Assembly: GCA_902622745.1 (NCBI GenBank)
Contig: CACNQW010000001.1
Span: 34,886-98,885, forward strand
Direction of reading: 5' to 3'
Length of the DNA stretch: 64,000 bases
DNA from: an uncultured SAR116 cluster alpha proteobacterium
GTDB lineage: Bacteria > Pseudomonadota > Alphaproteobacteria > Puniceispirillales > Marisalimonadaceae
Part shown: positions 1 through 10,259 of the stretch, in pieces
Layout of the letters: each line of letters begins with the position of its first letter
Numbering within the stretch: position 1 is the first letter of the stretch
The notes under the pieces: generated by a model
The model's input: only the letters and a program-made list of their open reading frames with translations
Databases searched by the model: none
What the model was told of the DNA's origin: nothing
Made by a program: the position numbers and the translations under genes

Positions 1-2
1 CT

Positions 3-257
3 CCTGGAAACCCATTTGAGGGGTTGAAATTAAATAGTAATCAATGGTCTTTTGATGTAGTTTACACGCCTGCTATGACAACTTTTCTAAAAAATTCAGA
101 GAATAGTGGAGCAAAAATAATTACTGGCATTGATCTTTTTTTATTCCAAGGAATAGAGTCATTTCTCATTTTTACAGAACAAGAAAAATTAAGAAAAAAA
201 ATCATGAGTAATTATGATAATATAAGAGAATACTATTTTAAAAAATTAATCACTTGA
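3..257 (+). CDS. Shikimate/quinate 5-dehydrogenase-like protein, C-terminal fragment (truncated by window edge)
   Basis: Frame open from window start; C-terminal 'FDVVYTPAMTTFLKNSENSGAKIITGIDLFLFQGIESFLIFT' resembles the AroE C-terminus (VYxPxxTxLLxxAxxxGxxxxxGxxMLxxQGxxxFxxWT). Confidence 0.6.
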   Translation, partial: PGNPFEGLKLNSNQWSFDVVYTPAMTTFLKNSENSGAKIITGIDLFLFQGIESFLIFTEQEKLRKKIMSNYDNIREYYFKKLIT

Positions 258-1442
258 TAATGTCAATTTTACTACATTAGAACTAATTAAATTTTCTATT
301 TCACCTTTTGTATAATTTAACTCCAATAAAATTTCATTTGTATGCTCACCAATTTGAGGTGGTATATTTTTAACGCCAACTGATTTTGATCTGCTAAACT
401 TTATTGGAGAAGCTATACCTTGATATTCATCTTTATGAAGAACCATTTGTCTTTCTTTTGTCTGAGTATGATTGATAGCTTCTTCCATGTTTCTGACTGG
501 ACCAGCTGGAACACCTGCGTTTAAAAGTTTTTCTGAAAAAGAGTTTCCATCAACATCCTTAAGTGCATTTTGTAAATAATCTGTTAATTCTAATCTATTT
601 TTAACTCTATCTGCATTAGTTTTAAATCTATTATCGTCTATTAAGTTATCCAAATTGAGTGCTTTGCAGAGTCTTGAAAATCCAGCATCGTTTCCTATTC
701 CCATAAAAATTTCATTTGTTGCTGTATCGAACTTGTCATATGGAGATATGTTAGGATGAGAGTTCCCTGTTGCTTTTCCAGGTTTTTTACTCAGAAAAAA
801 ATTTGCATTGTGAGGATGCATTAAAGCTAGAGAAGAGTCATATAATGTCATGTCAAGATACTGGCCTTTATTAGAGATGTTTCTTTCTTGTAAAGCCATT
901 AATATTCCAATTGCAGAATATAAACCAGTGCCCATATCTACGAAGGGTGCTCCCATTCTTACACTACCACTTTCTGGTGTTCCATTTATTGACATCATTC
1001 CAGTCATCGCTTGAACAATTGCATCATAACCAGGTGCTCCACCTAGTGGACCCTCTTGACCAAAACCAGAAATTCTACAATGAATAAGTTTTGGAAATTT
1101 TTCTTTTAAAACTTCTTCATATCCTAAACCCCATTTTTCCATTGTCCCTGTTTTAAAATTTTCAATAAGAACATCTGCATCTTCCAGAAGTTTAATTAAT
1201 ATTTCTTTTCCTTTATCTGACAATAAATCAATTGCAATTGATCTTTTATTCCTATTTACATTTATAAAATATGACGCCATTCCATTTGAGAATGGTGGCC
1301 CCCATCCTCTTACTTCGTCACCTATGTGAGCTTCTACTTTTATAACATCGGCTCCATGATCAGCAAGAATTTGAGTTGCATAAGGTCCTCCAAGAACTCT
1401 AGTTAGATCTATTATTTTTAAATTTTCCAAAGCATGTTTCAT
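246..1442 (-). CDS. CaiB/BaiF family (class III) CoA-transferase
   Basis: 398 aa ORF; LKIIDLTRVLGGPYATQILADHGADVIKVE and ENFKTGTMEKWGLGYE motifs. Confidence 0.88.
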   Translation of the reverse strand: MKHALENLKIIDLTRVLGGPYATQILADHGADVIKVEAHIGDEVRGWGPPFSNGMASYFINVNRNKRSIAIDLLSDKGKEILIKLLEDADVLIENFKTGTMEKWGLGYEEVLKEKFPKLIHCRISGFGQEGPLGGAPGYDAIVQAMTGMMSINGTPESGSVRMGAPFVDMGTGLYSAIGILMALQERNISNKGQYLDMTLYDSSLALMHPHNANFFLSKKPGKATGNSHPNISPYDKFDTATNEIFMGIGNDAGFSRLCKALNLDNLIDDNRFKTNADRVKNRLELTDYLQNALKDVDGNSFSEKLLNAGVPAGPVRNMEEAINHTQTKERQMVLHKDEYQGIASPIKFSRSKSVGVKNIPPQIGEHTNEILLELNYTKGEIENLISSNVVKLTLSSD

Positions 1443-1462
1443 TTTATTTCCTATGGTTTTGA

Positions 1463-2629
1463 TTAGTATGATCTTGGTAAATGAAGTATTTTTTCTGATA
1501 TGTAATTTAATATCATTTGTGAACTAACAGGTGCTAACTTTGGTATTAAGGATTCTCTTAATAATCTTTCAACATGATACTCTTTTGCATATCCCATCCC
1601 TCCCAAAGTTACTACAGCTTGTGTTGCTGTTTTAAATGCTACTTCTGCAGCGTAATATTTTGCAGCATTTGCAAGTCCTCCAGAATTTTGACCTTTATCA
1701 TATTGATAGGCGGCTTTAGATATTAATAATTCGGCAGCCTCAAGTTCTATCCACAATTCAGCTAGAGGATGTTGAATACTTTGATTTTTACCAATCGGTC
1801 TATCAAATACAATTCTTTCATTAGCATATTTTACAGCTTTGCCTAAAGCATCTTTGCCAATGCCTAGAGCTTCTGCTGCAATTAATATTCTTTCAGGATT
1901 TAAGCTATCTAAAATATATCTAAAGCCTTTGCCTTCTTCTCCAATTCGGTCTTCTTCAGATATTTCTAAATTGTCAAAAAAGATTTGATTACTATCAACA
2001 GAACCTCTCCCCATTTTTTTTATCTCTCTTACTTCAATTTTTGTTCTGTCAAAATTTGTGTAAAATAAAGTCAATCCATCAATATTACTTTTTGTTTCTC
2101 CTAATTCAGAAGTTCTTGCTAAAAGTAGAATTTTATTTGCAATTTTTGCTGTTGAGGTCCAAATTTTTTGTCCGTTTATTAAATATCCACCTTGGATCTT
2201 ACTTGCTGTAGTTTTTATTTTTCCAGTATCTAACCCAGCATCAGGTTCTGTAACTCCAAAACATGTTTTATCATTTCCAGAAATTAAGTTAGGTAACCAA
2301 TTCTTTTTTTGTGTTTTAGTCCCATGAACAACAATAGGGTGTGGTCCAAAGATATTAATATGAATTGATGATGCAGCAGACATTCCACCACCATTTCTAG
2401 TAATATTTTGCATAAAAAGAGCAGCTTCTTGAATGCCTAAATTAGCTCCTCCATATTCTTCAGGCATACACATGCCCAACCAACCGCTTTTAGCAACTTC
2501 ATTATAGAATTCTGAAGGAAACTCTGATTTTAAATCTAAATCTAACCAATAATTATCGTCAAATTTTGATGAAATTTTTTTAGCTGCTTCAACAATATTT
2601 TTTTGTGTTTCTGTTAGTTCAAATGGCAT
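1463..2629 (-). CDS. Acyl-CoA dehydrogenase family protein
   Basis: 388 aa; CFGVTEPDAGLDT, GQKIWTS, LGGMGYAKEYHVERLLRES motifs. Confidence 0.9.
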   Translation of the reverse strand: MPFELTETQKNIVEAAKKISSKFDDNYWLDLDLKSEFPSEFYNEVAKSGWLGMCMPEEYGGANLGIQEAALFMQNITRNGGGMSAASSIHINIFGPHPIVVHGTKTQKKNWLPNLISGNDKTCFGVTEPDAGLDTGKIKTTASKIQGGYLINGQKIWTSTAKIANKILLLARTSELGETKSNIDGLTLFYTNFDRTKIEVREIKKMGRGSVDSNQIFFDNLEISEEDRIGEEGKGFRYILDSLNPERILIAAEALGIGKDALGKAVKYANERIVFDRPIGKNQSIQHPLAELWIELEAAELLISKAAYQYDKGQNSGGLANAAKYYAAEVAFKTATQAVVTLGGMGYAKEYHVERLLRESLIPKLAPVSSQMILNYISEKILHLPRSY

Positions 2630-2634
2630 GAAAA

Positions 2635-3237
2635 TTATCTATGAGATGAGTGATAAATGTCATTTGGCTCCATTTCAGTAGCGATAGCTAGTCTGTTTGT
2701 CATGTTAAAAAAACCAGTAATTAAACTTATGTCCCAAATGTCTCTGTCAGAAAAACCATTTTTACTCAATTCATCCCTTGATTTTTTATCTACATCAGAA
2801 GGATTTTTTGTAAGCTCTTTAACATATCTAAGCATTACTTGGTGTTTTTTTGCTAAATTTGTTGCTTCTAAGTTTGAAATTAATCTCTCTCCTAACTGAG
2901 GATCTCCAGATAATTCTCTTACAGCTGATCCATGTGCAACTATACAGTAATAGCAGTGATTTAAAGATGAAACAGTAACTGCTATCATTTCTCTTTCTAA
3001 CTTTGTTAAACCAGAATCTCCTAACATAATAGAATTGTATAATTTGGTAAAACCTTCAAACTGTTTTGGAAAATTAGAGAATGCAGCTAAAACATTTGGG
3101 ATAAATCCAATTTTTTCCTTAACAATTTTAAGATAATTTTCAGCATTTAAATCATCTTTAGTTTTTTTCTTATTTTTAAGATTTAAACTTGTGATTTTAT
3201 TTTTTGCCAATTGTCTTGGTATTTTAGTCATTATCAC
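2635..3237 (-). CDS. Peroxidase-related (AhpD/carboxymuconolactone decarboxylase-like) protein
   Basis: LEREMIAVTVSSLNHCYYCIVAHG CxxC-H AhpD-type motif. Confidence 0.78.
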   Translation of the reverse strand: MIMTKIPRQLAKNKITSLNLKNKKKTKDDLNAENYLKIVKEKIGFIPNVLAAFSNFPKQFEGFTKLYNSIMLGDSGLTKLEREMIAVTVSSLNHCYYCIVAHGSAVRELSGDPQLGERLISNLEATNLAKKHQVMLRYVKELTKNPSDVDKKSRDELSKNGFSDRDIWDISLITGFFNMTNRLAIATEMEPNDIYHSSHR

Positions 3238-4019
3238 TCCTTAATCCAATTAGGTTTTTTCTTATTAAAAAAAGCGCTTATACCCTCTTTAGCTTCTTTA
3301 GTGTCCCATATATCTGCTAGTTTGTTAATTGTAAGATCTACAGTATTTTGATCAATAGGATAAGATAAATCTCTCACTAGTTTTTTTGATTCTAAAATTG
3401 AATTCGGAGCTGAATTCTTAAAGCTGTCTAAAAACTCTGATATTTTAGAGTTAATTTCATTTTTTTCATATATAAAATCAATCAATCCAAATTTAACTCC
3501 ATCTTCAGGTGCAAAAATTTTTGCAGATGTAAATAAGTGGATTGAGTTTTTTTCACCAATTTTTCTTACTACATAGGGACTTATTGTTGCTGGTATAAGA
3601 CCAAGTTTCGCTTCTGTTAATGACATCTTAATATTTTTAACTGAAAAAACAAAATCGCATATTGACATGATCCCAATGCCACCACCAAAGGCATTACCTT
3701 CTACTTTGGCGATAATAGTTTTAGGACAATTGTAAAGTTTTAGTAGTAAGTCAGCAAGTTTTGATGCTTCTTTAATTCTATTCTTTCTTGGTGCATATAG
3801 TTGTTTTTTCATCCATGACAAATCACCTCCAGCACAAAAACTTTTTCCGTTTGCTGAAATTAAAATAAGAGAAGATGTGTCTCGTGATAACTCATCAATG
3901 CAAAGGCTTAACTCGTTTATGATATCAAGCGTAAGTGCGTTATGAACATATGGATCGTTTAACCTAATTTCAGTAGCAATATTATTAATTTTTGTAATTA
4001 TAATCTTCTTGAAATTCAT
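3234..4019 (-). CDS. Enoyl-CoA hydratase/isomerase family (likely methylglutaconyl-CoA hydratase by context)
   Basis: ISANGKSFCAGGDLSWM and KVEGNAFGGGIGIMSICDFVFS crotonase motifs; start placed at MNFKK rather than the upstream Met. Confidence 0.8.
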   Translation of the reverse strand: MNFKKIIITKINNIATEIRLNDPYVHNALTLDIINELSLCIDELSRDTSSLILISANGKSFCAGGDLSWMKKQLYAPRKNRIKEASKLADLLLKLYNCPKTIIAKVEGNAFGGGIGIMSICDFVFSVKNIKMSLTEAKLGLIPATISPYVVRKIGEKNSIHLFTSAKIFAPEDGVKFGLIDFIYEKNEINSKISEFLDSFKNSAPNSILESKKLVRDLSYPIDQNTVDLTINKLADIWDTKEAKEGISAFFNKKKPNWIKE

Positions 4020-4026
4020 AAAAATT

Positions 4027-5658
4027 CTACATTCTAAAAAGACCAAATTTTGTTTCATTAATTTTTGAGTTCAAACTTATTTGTAGACATTGTGAAAGAA
4101 TATTTCTTGTATCTCTTGGATCTATTACTCCATCATCCCACAATCGTGAAGAGGAATATAGTGGATTTGATTGATAATCGAATTGTTTGACTAATTTAGA
4201 AAAAAATTCTTTTTCTATCTTTTCATTCCATTCTTCATTTTTCTTTTTAACATTTATTTTTTTTAGCTGAACTAAAACATTTGCTGCTTGTTCTCCACCC
4301 ATGACTGATATTTTTGAACTTGGCCAAATCCATAAGAAATTAGGTTGAAAAGCTCTTCCACACATACCATAATTACCAGCTCCAAAACTACCACCTACGA
4401 TGACAGTTATTTTAGGAGATTTTGAATTTGAAACAGCATTAATTAATTTAGCGCCGTTCTTAGCAATTCCAGTATGTTCGGCTTGTTTGCCAACCATAAA
4501 ACCGGTAATATTTTGAAAAAATATAATGGGTATTTTTCTCTTACTACAAAGTTGAATAAAATGAGTTCCTTTTTGTGCACTTTCAGAAAATAAAACACCA
4601 TTGTTGGCTATTATTCCGCAAAGGATATTGTTTATTTTTGCAAAGCCTGTAACAAGAGTTTTTCCATAATTTGGTTTAAATTCATCTAAATCAGAATTAT
4701 CAATTATCCTCATTATAATTTCACTTATATCAAATGGTTTTTTTAGATCACTTGGGACAATTCCTATTAGCTCTTCAATGTCGTACAGTGGTACCTTTGT
4801 TTCTTGGTTAAATTGTTTTTGATTAATATTTGCATTTTTAATGCATTGGCGAGTTAATTCTAAGGCATGATAATCATCATCTGCAAGATAGTCAGCAACA
4901 CCTGAAATTTCTGTATGAACTTTACCACCTCCTAAATCTTCTGCAGAGATGTTTTCACCAATTGCTGCTTTCACTAGAGGCGGCCCTGCTAAAAAAATAG
5001 TACCCTGGTTTTTTACAATAATAGTTTCATCAGACATTGCTGGGACATACGCTCCACCAGCTGTACAACTTCCCATAACTACTGCGACTTGCATTATATT
5101 CTTAGAAGACATTTTTGATTGATTATAAAAAATTCTTCCAAAATGATCTCTATCTGGAAAAACTTCGTCTTGATTTGGAAGATTTGCTCCTCCTGAATCA
5201 ACCAGATATATACAAGGTAAGTTATTTTGCATTGCAATTTCTTGAGCTCTTAAATGTTTCTTCACAGTAATGGGGTAATATGTACCACCTTTTACCGTGT
5301 AATCATTACATATTATCATTACATTCAAGTCATGCACTTTTCCAATGCCTGTTATTATGCCACCTCCAGGACACTCGTTGTTGTAAAGGTCATGTCCAGC
5401 TAACGCTCCTACTTCTAAAAAAGTAGAGTTTTTGTCAAGCAACTGAGTAATTCGCATTCTAGGGAGCAATTTTTTTTCTTTAGAAGTTTTTTTGTTAAAC
5501 TTTTTAACACCACCTTTAAAGGCAAAATCTTTCACCTTTTTGATTTCATTAATCTTTGAGAGCATATCATTTTTATTGTTTACAAAAATATCACTAGTTA
5601 CTGATAAATTAGATTTTAAAATACTCACATTAATTTCCTTCTGATATTTCTCTTCCAA
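4027..5658 (-). CDS. Methylcrotonoyl-CoA carboxylase carboxyltransferase (beta) subunit
   Basis: 543 aa carboxyltransferase; [66 protein letters not shown]; next to isovaleryl-CoA dehydrogenase. Start may lie downstream because the 5' end overlaps the neighbour. Confidence 0.88.
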   Translation of the reverse strand: MEEKYQKEINVSILKSNLSVTSDIFVNNKNDMLSKINEIKKVKDFAFKGGVKKFNKKTSKEKKLLPRMRITQLLDKNSTFLEVGALAGHDLYNNECPGGGIITGIGKVHDLNVMIICNDYTVKGGTYYPITVKKHLRAQEIAMQNNLPCIYLVDSGGANLPNQDEVFPDRDHFGRIFYNQSKMSSKNIMQVAVVMGSCTAGGAYVPAMSDETIIVKNQGTIFLAGPPLVKAAIGENISAEDLGGGKVHTEISGVADYLADDDYHALELTRQCIKNANINQKQFNQETKVPLYDIEELIGIVPSDLKKPFDISEIIMRIIDNSDLDEFKPNYGKTLVTGFAKINNILCGIIANNGVLFSESAQKGTHFIQLCSKRKIPIIFFQNITGFMVGKQAEHTGIAKNGAKLINAVSNSKSPKITVIVGGSFGAGNYGMCGRAFQPNFLWIWPSSKISVMGGEQAANVLVQLKKINVKKKNEEWNEKIEKEFFSKLVKQFDYQSNPLYSSSRLWDDGVIDPRDTRNILSQCLQISLNSKINETKFGLFRM

Positions 5659-6793
5659 TTAGCATTCTTCTTATCTCAGAAGTTCCTGCACCAATCTCAT
5701 ATAATTTTGCATCTCTTAATAATCTTTCAACGGGATAATCTTTAGTATAGCCATTACCTCCTAAAATTTGAATAGCATCTAAAGTGATACTTGTTGCTTT
5801 TTCTGCAGCATACAAAATACAACCTGCAGCATCTTTCCTTGTTGTTTCACCTCTATCACAAGCAGATGCAACTGCGTAAACATATGATCTACAAGCATTT
5901 AGTGTAGTATACATATCTGCAATCTTACCTTGGATTAATTGAAATTGGCCAATTGATTTTCCAAATTGTTTTCTTTCTTGTGTATAAGGGATAACAGCAT
6001 CCAGAGCTGATGCCATGATTCCCAAAGGGCCTGCAGCCAATACAACTCTTTCAAAGTCTAAACCACTCATTAGTATTGATGCACCGTCTCCAGGATTTCC
6101 TAAAATATTGTCTTCAGGTACTTCGCAATTTTCAAATATTAATTCAGATGTGTTTGAACCACGCATTCCAAGTTTATCAATTTTTTTTCCAACAGAAAAT
6201 CCTACCATGTCCTTTTCAACTATAAATGCGGATATTCCTTTTGAACCGGCAGCAGGATCTGTTTTAGCATATATTATTAGAACATCAGCATCTGGACCAT
6301 TTGTTATCCACATTTTTGTACCATTCAATAGATATGTTTTATTACCTTGTTTTTCAGCATGTAATGACATAGAAACTACGTCAGATCCAGAGTTTGGCTC
6401 ACTCATTGCTAAAGCACCTATTTTTTTTCCAGAACATAACTCTGGTAAATATTTGTTTTTTTGCTCATGGGTTCCGTTTCTATTAATTTGATTCACACAT
6501 AAATTTGAAAATGCCCCATAAGACAATCCTATTGAAGCACTAGCTCGACTAATTTCCTCCATAACAATGCAATGTGACAAATAGTTTAACCCAGTACCTC
6601 CATAATCTTCATCAGCTGTGATGCCTAGTAATCCTAATTCCCCGAATTTTTCCCACAAAAAATTTGGAAATTCATTTTTTTCATCAACATTTTTTGCTAA
6701 TGGAGCAATTTCATTTTGAGCAAATTTATATACAGTATCTTTTAATTGATTTAGATCTTGGTTAAATCCAAAGTTAAGAGTTTTATCATACAT
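5630..6793 (-). CDS. Isovaleryl-CoA dehydrogenase-like acyl-CoA dehydrogenase
   Basis: [78 protein letters not shown]. Confidence 0.9.
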   Translation of the reverse strand: MYDKTLNFGFNQDLNQLKDTVYKFAQNEIAPLAKNVDEKNEFPNFLWEKFGELGLLGITADEDYGGTGLNYLSHCIVMEEISRASASIGLSYGAFSNLCVNQINRNGTHEQKNKYLPELCSGKKIGALAMSEPNSGSDVVSMSLHAEKQGNKTYLLNGTKMWITNGPDADVLIIYAKTDPAAGSKGISAFIVEKDMVGFSVGKKIDKLGMRGSNTSELIFENCEVPEDNILGNPGDGASILMSGLDFERVVLAAGPLGIMASALDAVIPYTQERKQFGKSIGQFQLIQGKIADMYTTLNACRSYVYAVASACDRGETTRKDAAGCILYAAEKATSITLDAIQILGGNGYTKDYPVERLLRDAKLYEIGAGTSEIRRMLIGREISEGN

Positions 6794-6797
6794 AATT

Positions 6798-7244
6798 TTA
6801 ATTCATAGCGCGTTTTTTAGCTTCAGCTGCTTCAAAACTTGATACATGAAGTAAGCTTGATATTTTTCTCATGAGGTTTGATTCATAATCATCTACATTA
6901 CCATCAGCTAATACTACGCCCCATAGCATTTCAACGACTTTTATTCTCTCCTCATGATCCATTGTATCAAGAATGACTTTTATATCTGAAAAGATTTCAA
7001 CTTTTTCATTTGCTTTTTCTAAAACAAAAATAACAGCATTTTTTGCTTTGCTAGGTTCTAGATGAAATTTATTAATTAGTAAGCCTGTAATTTTTTCTAT
7101 TTCATCATCTGAAACTATTCCATCAACCTTGCATGCTTCAATTAAAAGAGATAAAACAGCATAGATTTCTTCTTCAATAATCTCTACTTCTGAATTATTT
7201 TCCTGTTTAACTTTATCAAAGATATTTTTTAAATTTTGAAACAT
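6798..7244 (-). CDS. TerB-like (tellurite resistance TerB fold) protein
   Basis: 148 aa; [19 protein letters not shown] and [26 protein letters not shown] pattern typical of TerB domains. Confidence 0.6.
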   Translation of the reverse strand: MFQNLKNIFDKVKQENNSEVEIIEEEIYAVLSLLIEACKVDGIVSDDEIEKITGLLINKFHLEPSKAKNAVIFVLEKANEKVEIFSDIKVILDTMDHEERIKVVEMLWGVVLADGNVDDYESNLMRKISSLLHVSSFEAAEAKKRAMN

Positions 7245-7348
7245 ATATTTTCCTTTTTAAATATTAAAGACTTAATTTTATTAAAAATCAATTTACAGAT
7301 TTAAATAAATGCAATTATATTAATAAATCATTTTTGGGGAGGTGTTAA

Positions 7349-8770
7349 ATGGCAGGTCATGAGTTTTTAGAATCAATTGAGGTAAATTATAAAAAAGCAG
7401 TTGAATGTTTACAAAAAACTGAAGGAAAAGAAGTCTATAGTGATGAATTAGCAAGTCAAATAATGACGGCAAATTCTACTTACGTGGTAAGATTTGGTGT
7501 CAGATTACGTGGAACTATATATACTTTCACTGGCTATAGATCAGTTCATTCTGATCATTTTGAACCTGTAAAGGGTGGTATAAGATATGATGTAGAAGTA
7601 AATCAAGATGAAGTAGAAGCATTAGCAGCACTCATGACATACAAATGTTCATTAGTTGAAGTTCCATTTGGAGGATCGAAAGGCGGTCTTGAAATAAATA
7701 TTAGAGATTGGACAGAAGAAGAGCTAGAAAGAATTACAAGACGATTCACTCAAGAATTAGCTAAAAGAGATTTAATACACCCATCTCAAAATGTTCCAGC
7801 ACCTGATGTAGGTACAGGTGAAAGAGAAATGGCTTGGATGGCAGATGAGTATAGAAAATTAAATCCTACAGATTTGAATGCTTGGGCATGTGTAACTGGA
7901 AAACCAGTAAATAAGGGTGGAATTGGTGGAAGAACTGAAGCGACTGGAAGAGGAGTTCAATACGCTTTAAGAGCATTTTTTGACCATCCAAATGATGTAA
8001 AAAAAACAGGTCTAACACCAGGTTTAAAGGGTAAAAGAGTAATAGTTCAAGGCTTAGGAAATGTTGGTTATCACGCAGCTTTATTTTTATCAAATGAAGA
8101 TGGATGCCTAATTACTCATGTTATCGAAAGAGATGGTTCAGTCGTAAATCCACAGGGAGTAAATATAAAAGAGTTAAGAGAGTATATTTTTAAAAATGGT
8201 GGAGTTAAAGGTTTCAAAGGATTTGTTCAAAAAGGGGCAGAAATTTTAGAAGAGGATGCTGATATTTTAATTCCTGCTGCAATGGAATTAGTTATCAATA
8301 AAGGAAACGCTGAAAAGATAAAGACTCCACTAATTATTGAGGCTGCAAACGGCCCTGTGTCAAGTGAAGCTGATGAGATTTTGACTAAAAAGGGTGTTGT
8401 TATAATTCCAGATCTTTATGCCAATGCAGGTGGGGTAACAGTTAGTTATTTTGAATGGATAAAAAACTTAAGTAGAATACGATTAGGAAGACTTCAGAGG
8501 CGTGCTCAAGAAAATCAAACTACATTAATGATAGAAGCATTGGAAAAAATGACTGGCTCTAAATTTCCAGATGAATATAAAGATTTAGTGATGCAGGGTT
8601 CAGCAGAAATTGATTTAGTTAGATCTGGGTTAGAAGATACTATGAGGAATTCTTATAATATAATAAGTAATGTTTGGAATAATAATCCTAATGCTAATGA
8701 TTTAAGAACATCTGCTATGATGGTTTCTGTCAAAAGAGTAATGGATAGCTATCATTCATTAGGGTTGTAA
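7349..8770 (+). CDS. Glu/Leu/Phe/Val-family glutamate dehydrogenase
   Basis: 473 aa; PVKGGIRY, MTYKCSLVEVPFGGSKGG, GKRVIVQGLGNVGYHAA, ANAGGVTVSYFEW. Confidence 0.92.
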   Translation: MAGHEFLESIEVNYKKAVECLQKTEGKEVYSDELASQIMTANSTYVVRFGVRLRGTIYTFTGYRSVHSDHFEPVKGGIRYDVEVNQDEVEALAALMTYKCSLVEVPFGGSKGGLEINIRDWTEEELERITRRFTQELAKRDLIHPSQNVPAPDVGTGEREMAWMADEYRKLNPTDLNAWACVTGKPVNKGGIGGRTEATGRGVQYALRAFFDHPNDVKKTGLTPGLKGKRVIVQGLGNVGYHAALFLSNEDGCLITHVIERDGSVVNPQGVNIKELREYIFKNGGVKGFKGFVQKGAEILEEDADILIPAAMELVINKGNAEKIKTPLIIEAANGPVSSEADEILTKKGVVIIPDLYANAGGVTVSYFEWIKNLSRIRLGRLQRRAQENQTTLMIEALEKMTGSKFPDEYKDLVMQGSAEIDLVRSGLEDTMRNSYNIISNVWNNNPNANDLRTSAMMVSVKRVMDSYHSLGL

Positions 8771-8783
8771 AGTAAAGAAAATA

Positions 8784-8815
8784 AAAAAGGCAGTCTAGAT
8801 AGACTGCCTTTTTTT
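8784..8815 (+). terminator. Rho-independent terminator (probably bidirectional) between GDH and amt
   Basis: Perfect hairpin GGCAGTCT-AGAT-AGACTGCC preceded by A-run and followed by T-run. Confidence 0.92.
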
Positions 8816-8830
8816 GGGGAGGTAATTAGA

Positions 8831-10111
8831 TTATTTTCTAAAGTCAGGATAAGCTTCCATGCCTACCTCACTTACATCAACACCTTCAAGTTCTTGCTCT
8901 TCAGATACTCTGATACCAATAATTAATTTTATTGCGTACCATACGATTGAAGATGCAATGACTGTAAAAGCACCAATTGCTAATATTCCGTATAACTGAG
9001 ACCCAATATTTGCATCAGAGTTTGAAAAAACAACTGCTATTGTTCCCCAAATACCAGCAAATAAGTGAACTGGTACAGCTCCGACTACGTCATCAATTTT
9101 AAATTTATCTAACATTGGGATAGCTAGTACTACAATCAATCCACCAACAGCACCGATAAATATTGCTAACATTGGAGTTGGAGCAAGCGGCTCAGCAGTG
9201 ATCGCAACCAATCCACCTAATGCACCATTTAGGGCCATTGTAAGATCAGTTTTTTTATAAAAAGCCATTGTAAACACAATTGCTACAACTACTCCAGCTG
9301 CTGCTGCAAGATTAGTGTTAATGTATATATTCGATATAGCGGCAACATCAGCAGCAGATCCCATAGCTAATTGTGATCCACCATTAAAACCAAACCATCC
9401 AAACCATAAGATAAAAGTACCTAAGGTTGCTAATGGTAAATTAGACCCTGGCATTGGATTAACGCTTCCGTCTGATGCATATTTACCTTGTCTAGCACCT
9501 AAAATTATTGCACCGGTTAAAGCAGCCCAGCCACCAACACCATGCACAATTGAGGATCCAGCAAAATCAAGAAAACCTGCTTCACTTAGGTATCCACCAC
9601 CCCAAGACCATGAGCCTTGAATTGGATATATAAAAGCTGTTAAAAATATTACAAAAATGAGAAAACTGGATAATTTTACTCTTTCAGCTACTGCACCACT
9701 TACAATTGAAGCAGTCGTAGCACAAAAAACCATTTGAAACCACCAATCAGAACCTGATGAATAATCACCTTCAAGAGGTTCAAGCTTATCAGATGGTCCC
9801 CATATCGCAAATGACCCAATCCAACCTGAAACATCCATATACATCAGATTATATCCGACAATTGCAAACATTATTCCAGCTATTGAATATAACCCAATAT
9901 TCTTAGCACACTGGACAACTGCATTTTTAGCTCTAACCAAACCAGTTTCTAACATACAGAAACCAGCAGCCATAAGCATTACTAAAAACCCATGAACCAA
10001 AAAGGAAAATGAGTTAAAAATATATGCGACTTCAGCATCAACTGCCGCGTTTGCAAACGAAGTAACAAACAAGCAAGATGATAAAAATCCTAAAATAAAA
10101 ATTCTTTTCAT
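8831..10111 (-). CDS. amt: Ammonium transporter, Amt family
   Basis: 426 aa; signal peptide, LMAAGFCMLETGLVRAKN, GSSIVHGVGGWAALTGAIILG, WFGWFGFNGGS. Confidence 0.95.
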   Translation of the reverse strand: MKRIFILGFLSSCLFVTSFANAAVDAEVAYIFNSFSFLVHGFLVMLMAAGFCMLETGLVRAKNAVVQCAKNIGLYSIAGIMFAIVGYNLMYMDVSGWIGSFAIWGPSDKLEPLEGDYSSGSDWWFQMVFCATTASIVSGAVAERVKLSSFLIFVIFLTAFIYPIQGSWSWGGGYLSEAGFLDFAGSSIVHGVGGWAALTGAIILGARQGKYASDGSVNPMPGSNLPLATLGTFILWFGWFGFNGGSQLAMGSAADVAAISNIYINTNLAAAAGVVVAIVFTMAFYKKTDLTMALNGALGGLVAITAEPLAPTPMLAIFIGAVGGLIVVLAIPMLDKFKIDDVVGAVPVHLFAGIWGTIAVVFSNSDANIGSQLYGILAIGAFTVIASSIVWYAIKLIIGIRVSEEQELEGVDVSEVGMEAYPDFRK

Positions 10112-10259
10112 AAAAACTCCTTACGTTTTTATACATTAGATATCTGCTGTACGGTTTAATTGGAATATGTGATTTTGGAATAAGGCTCTAAATTAATTTC
10201 TGACTAAGTTTTATGCATAAAATAATAAAAAAATTAATATACGATTAAAAATTAGTCGT

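Noticed and set aside
6015-6491. 158-aa plus-strand ORF
   Set aside because: Lies wholly antisense to the isovaleryl-CoA dehydrogenase gene; composition is a reverse-complement artefact.
9315-9620. 101-aa plus-strand ORF in amt
   Set aside because: Pro/Ala-rich shadow ORF antisense to Amt; same type seen at 60054..60305 against the second amt.
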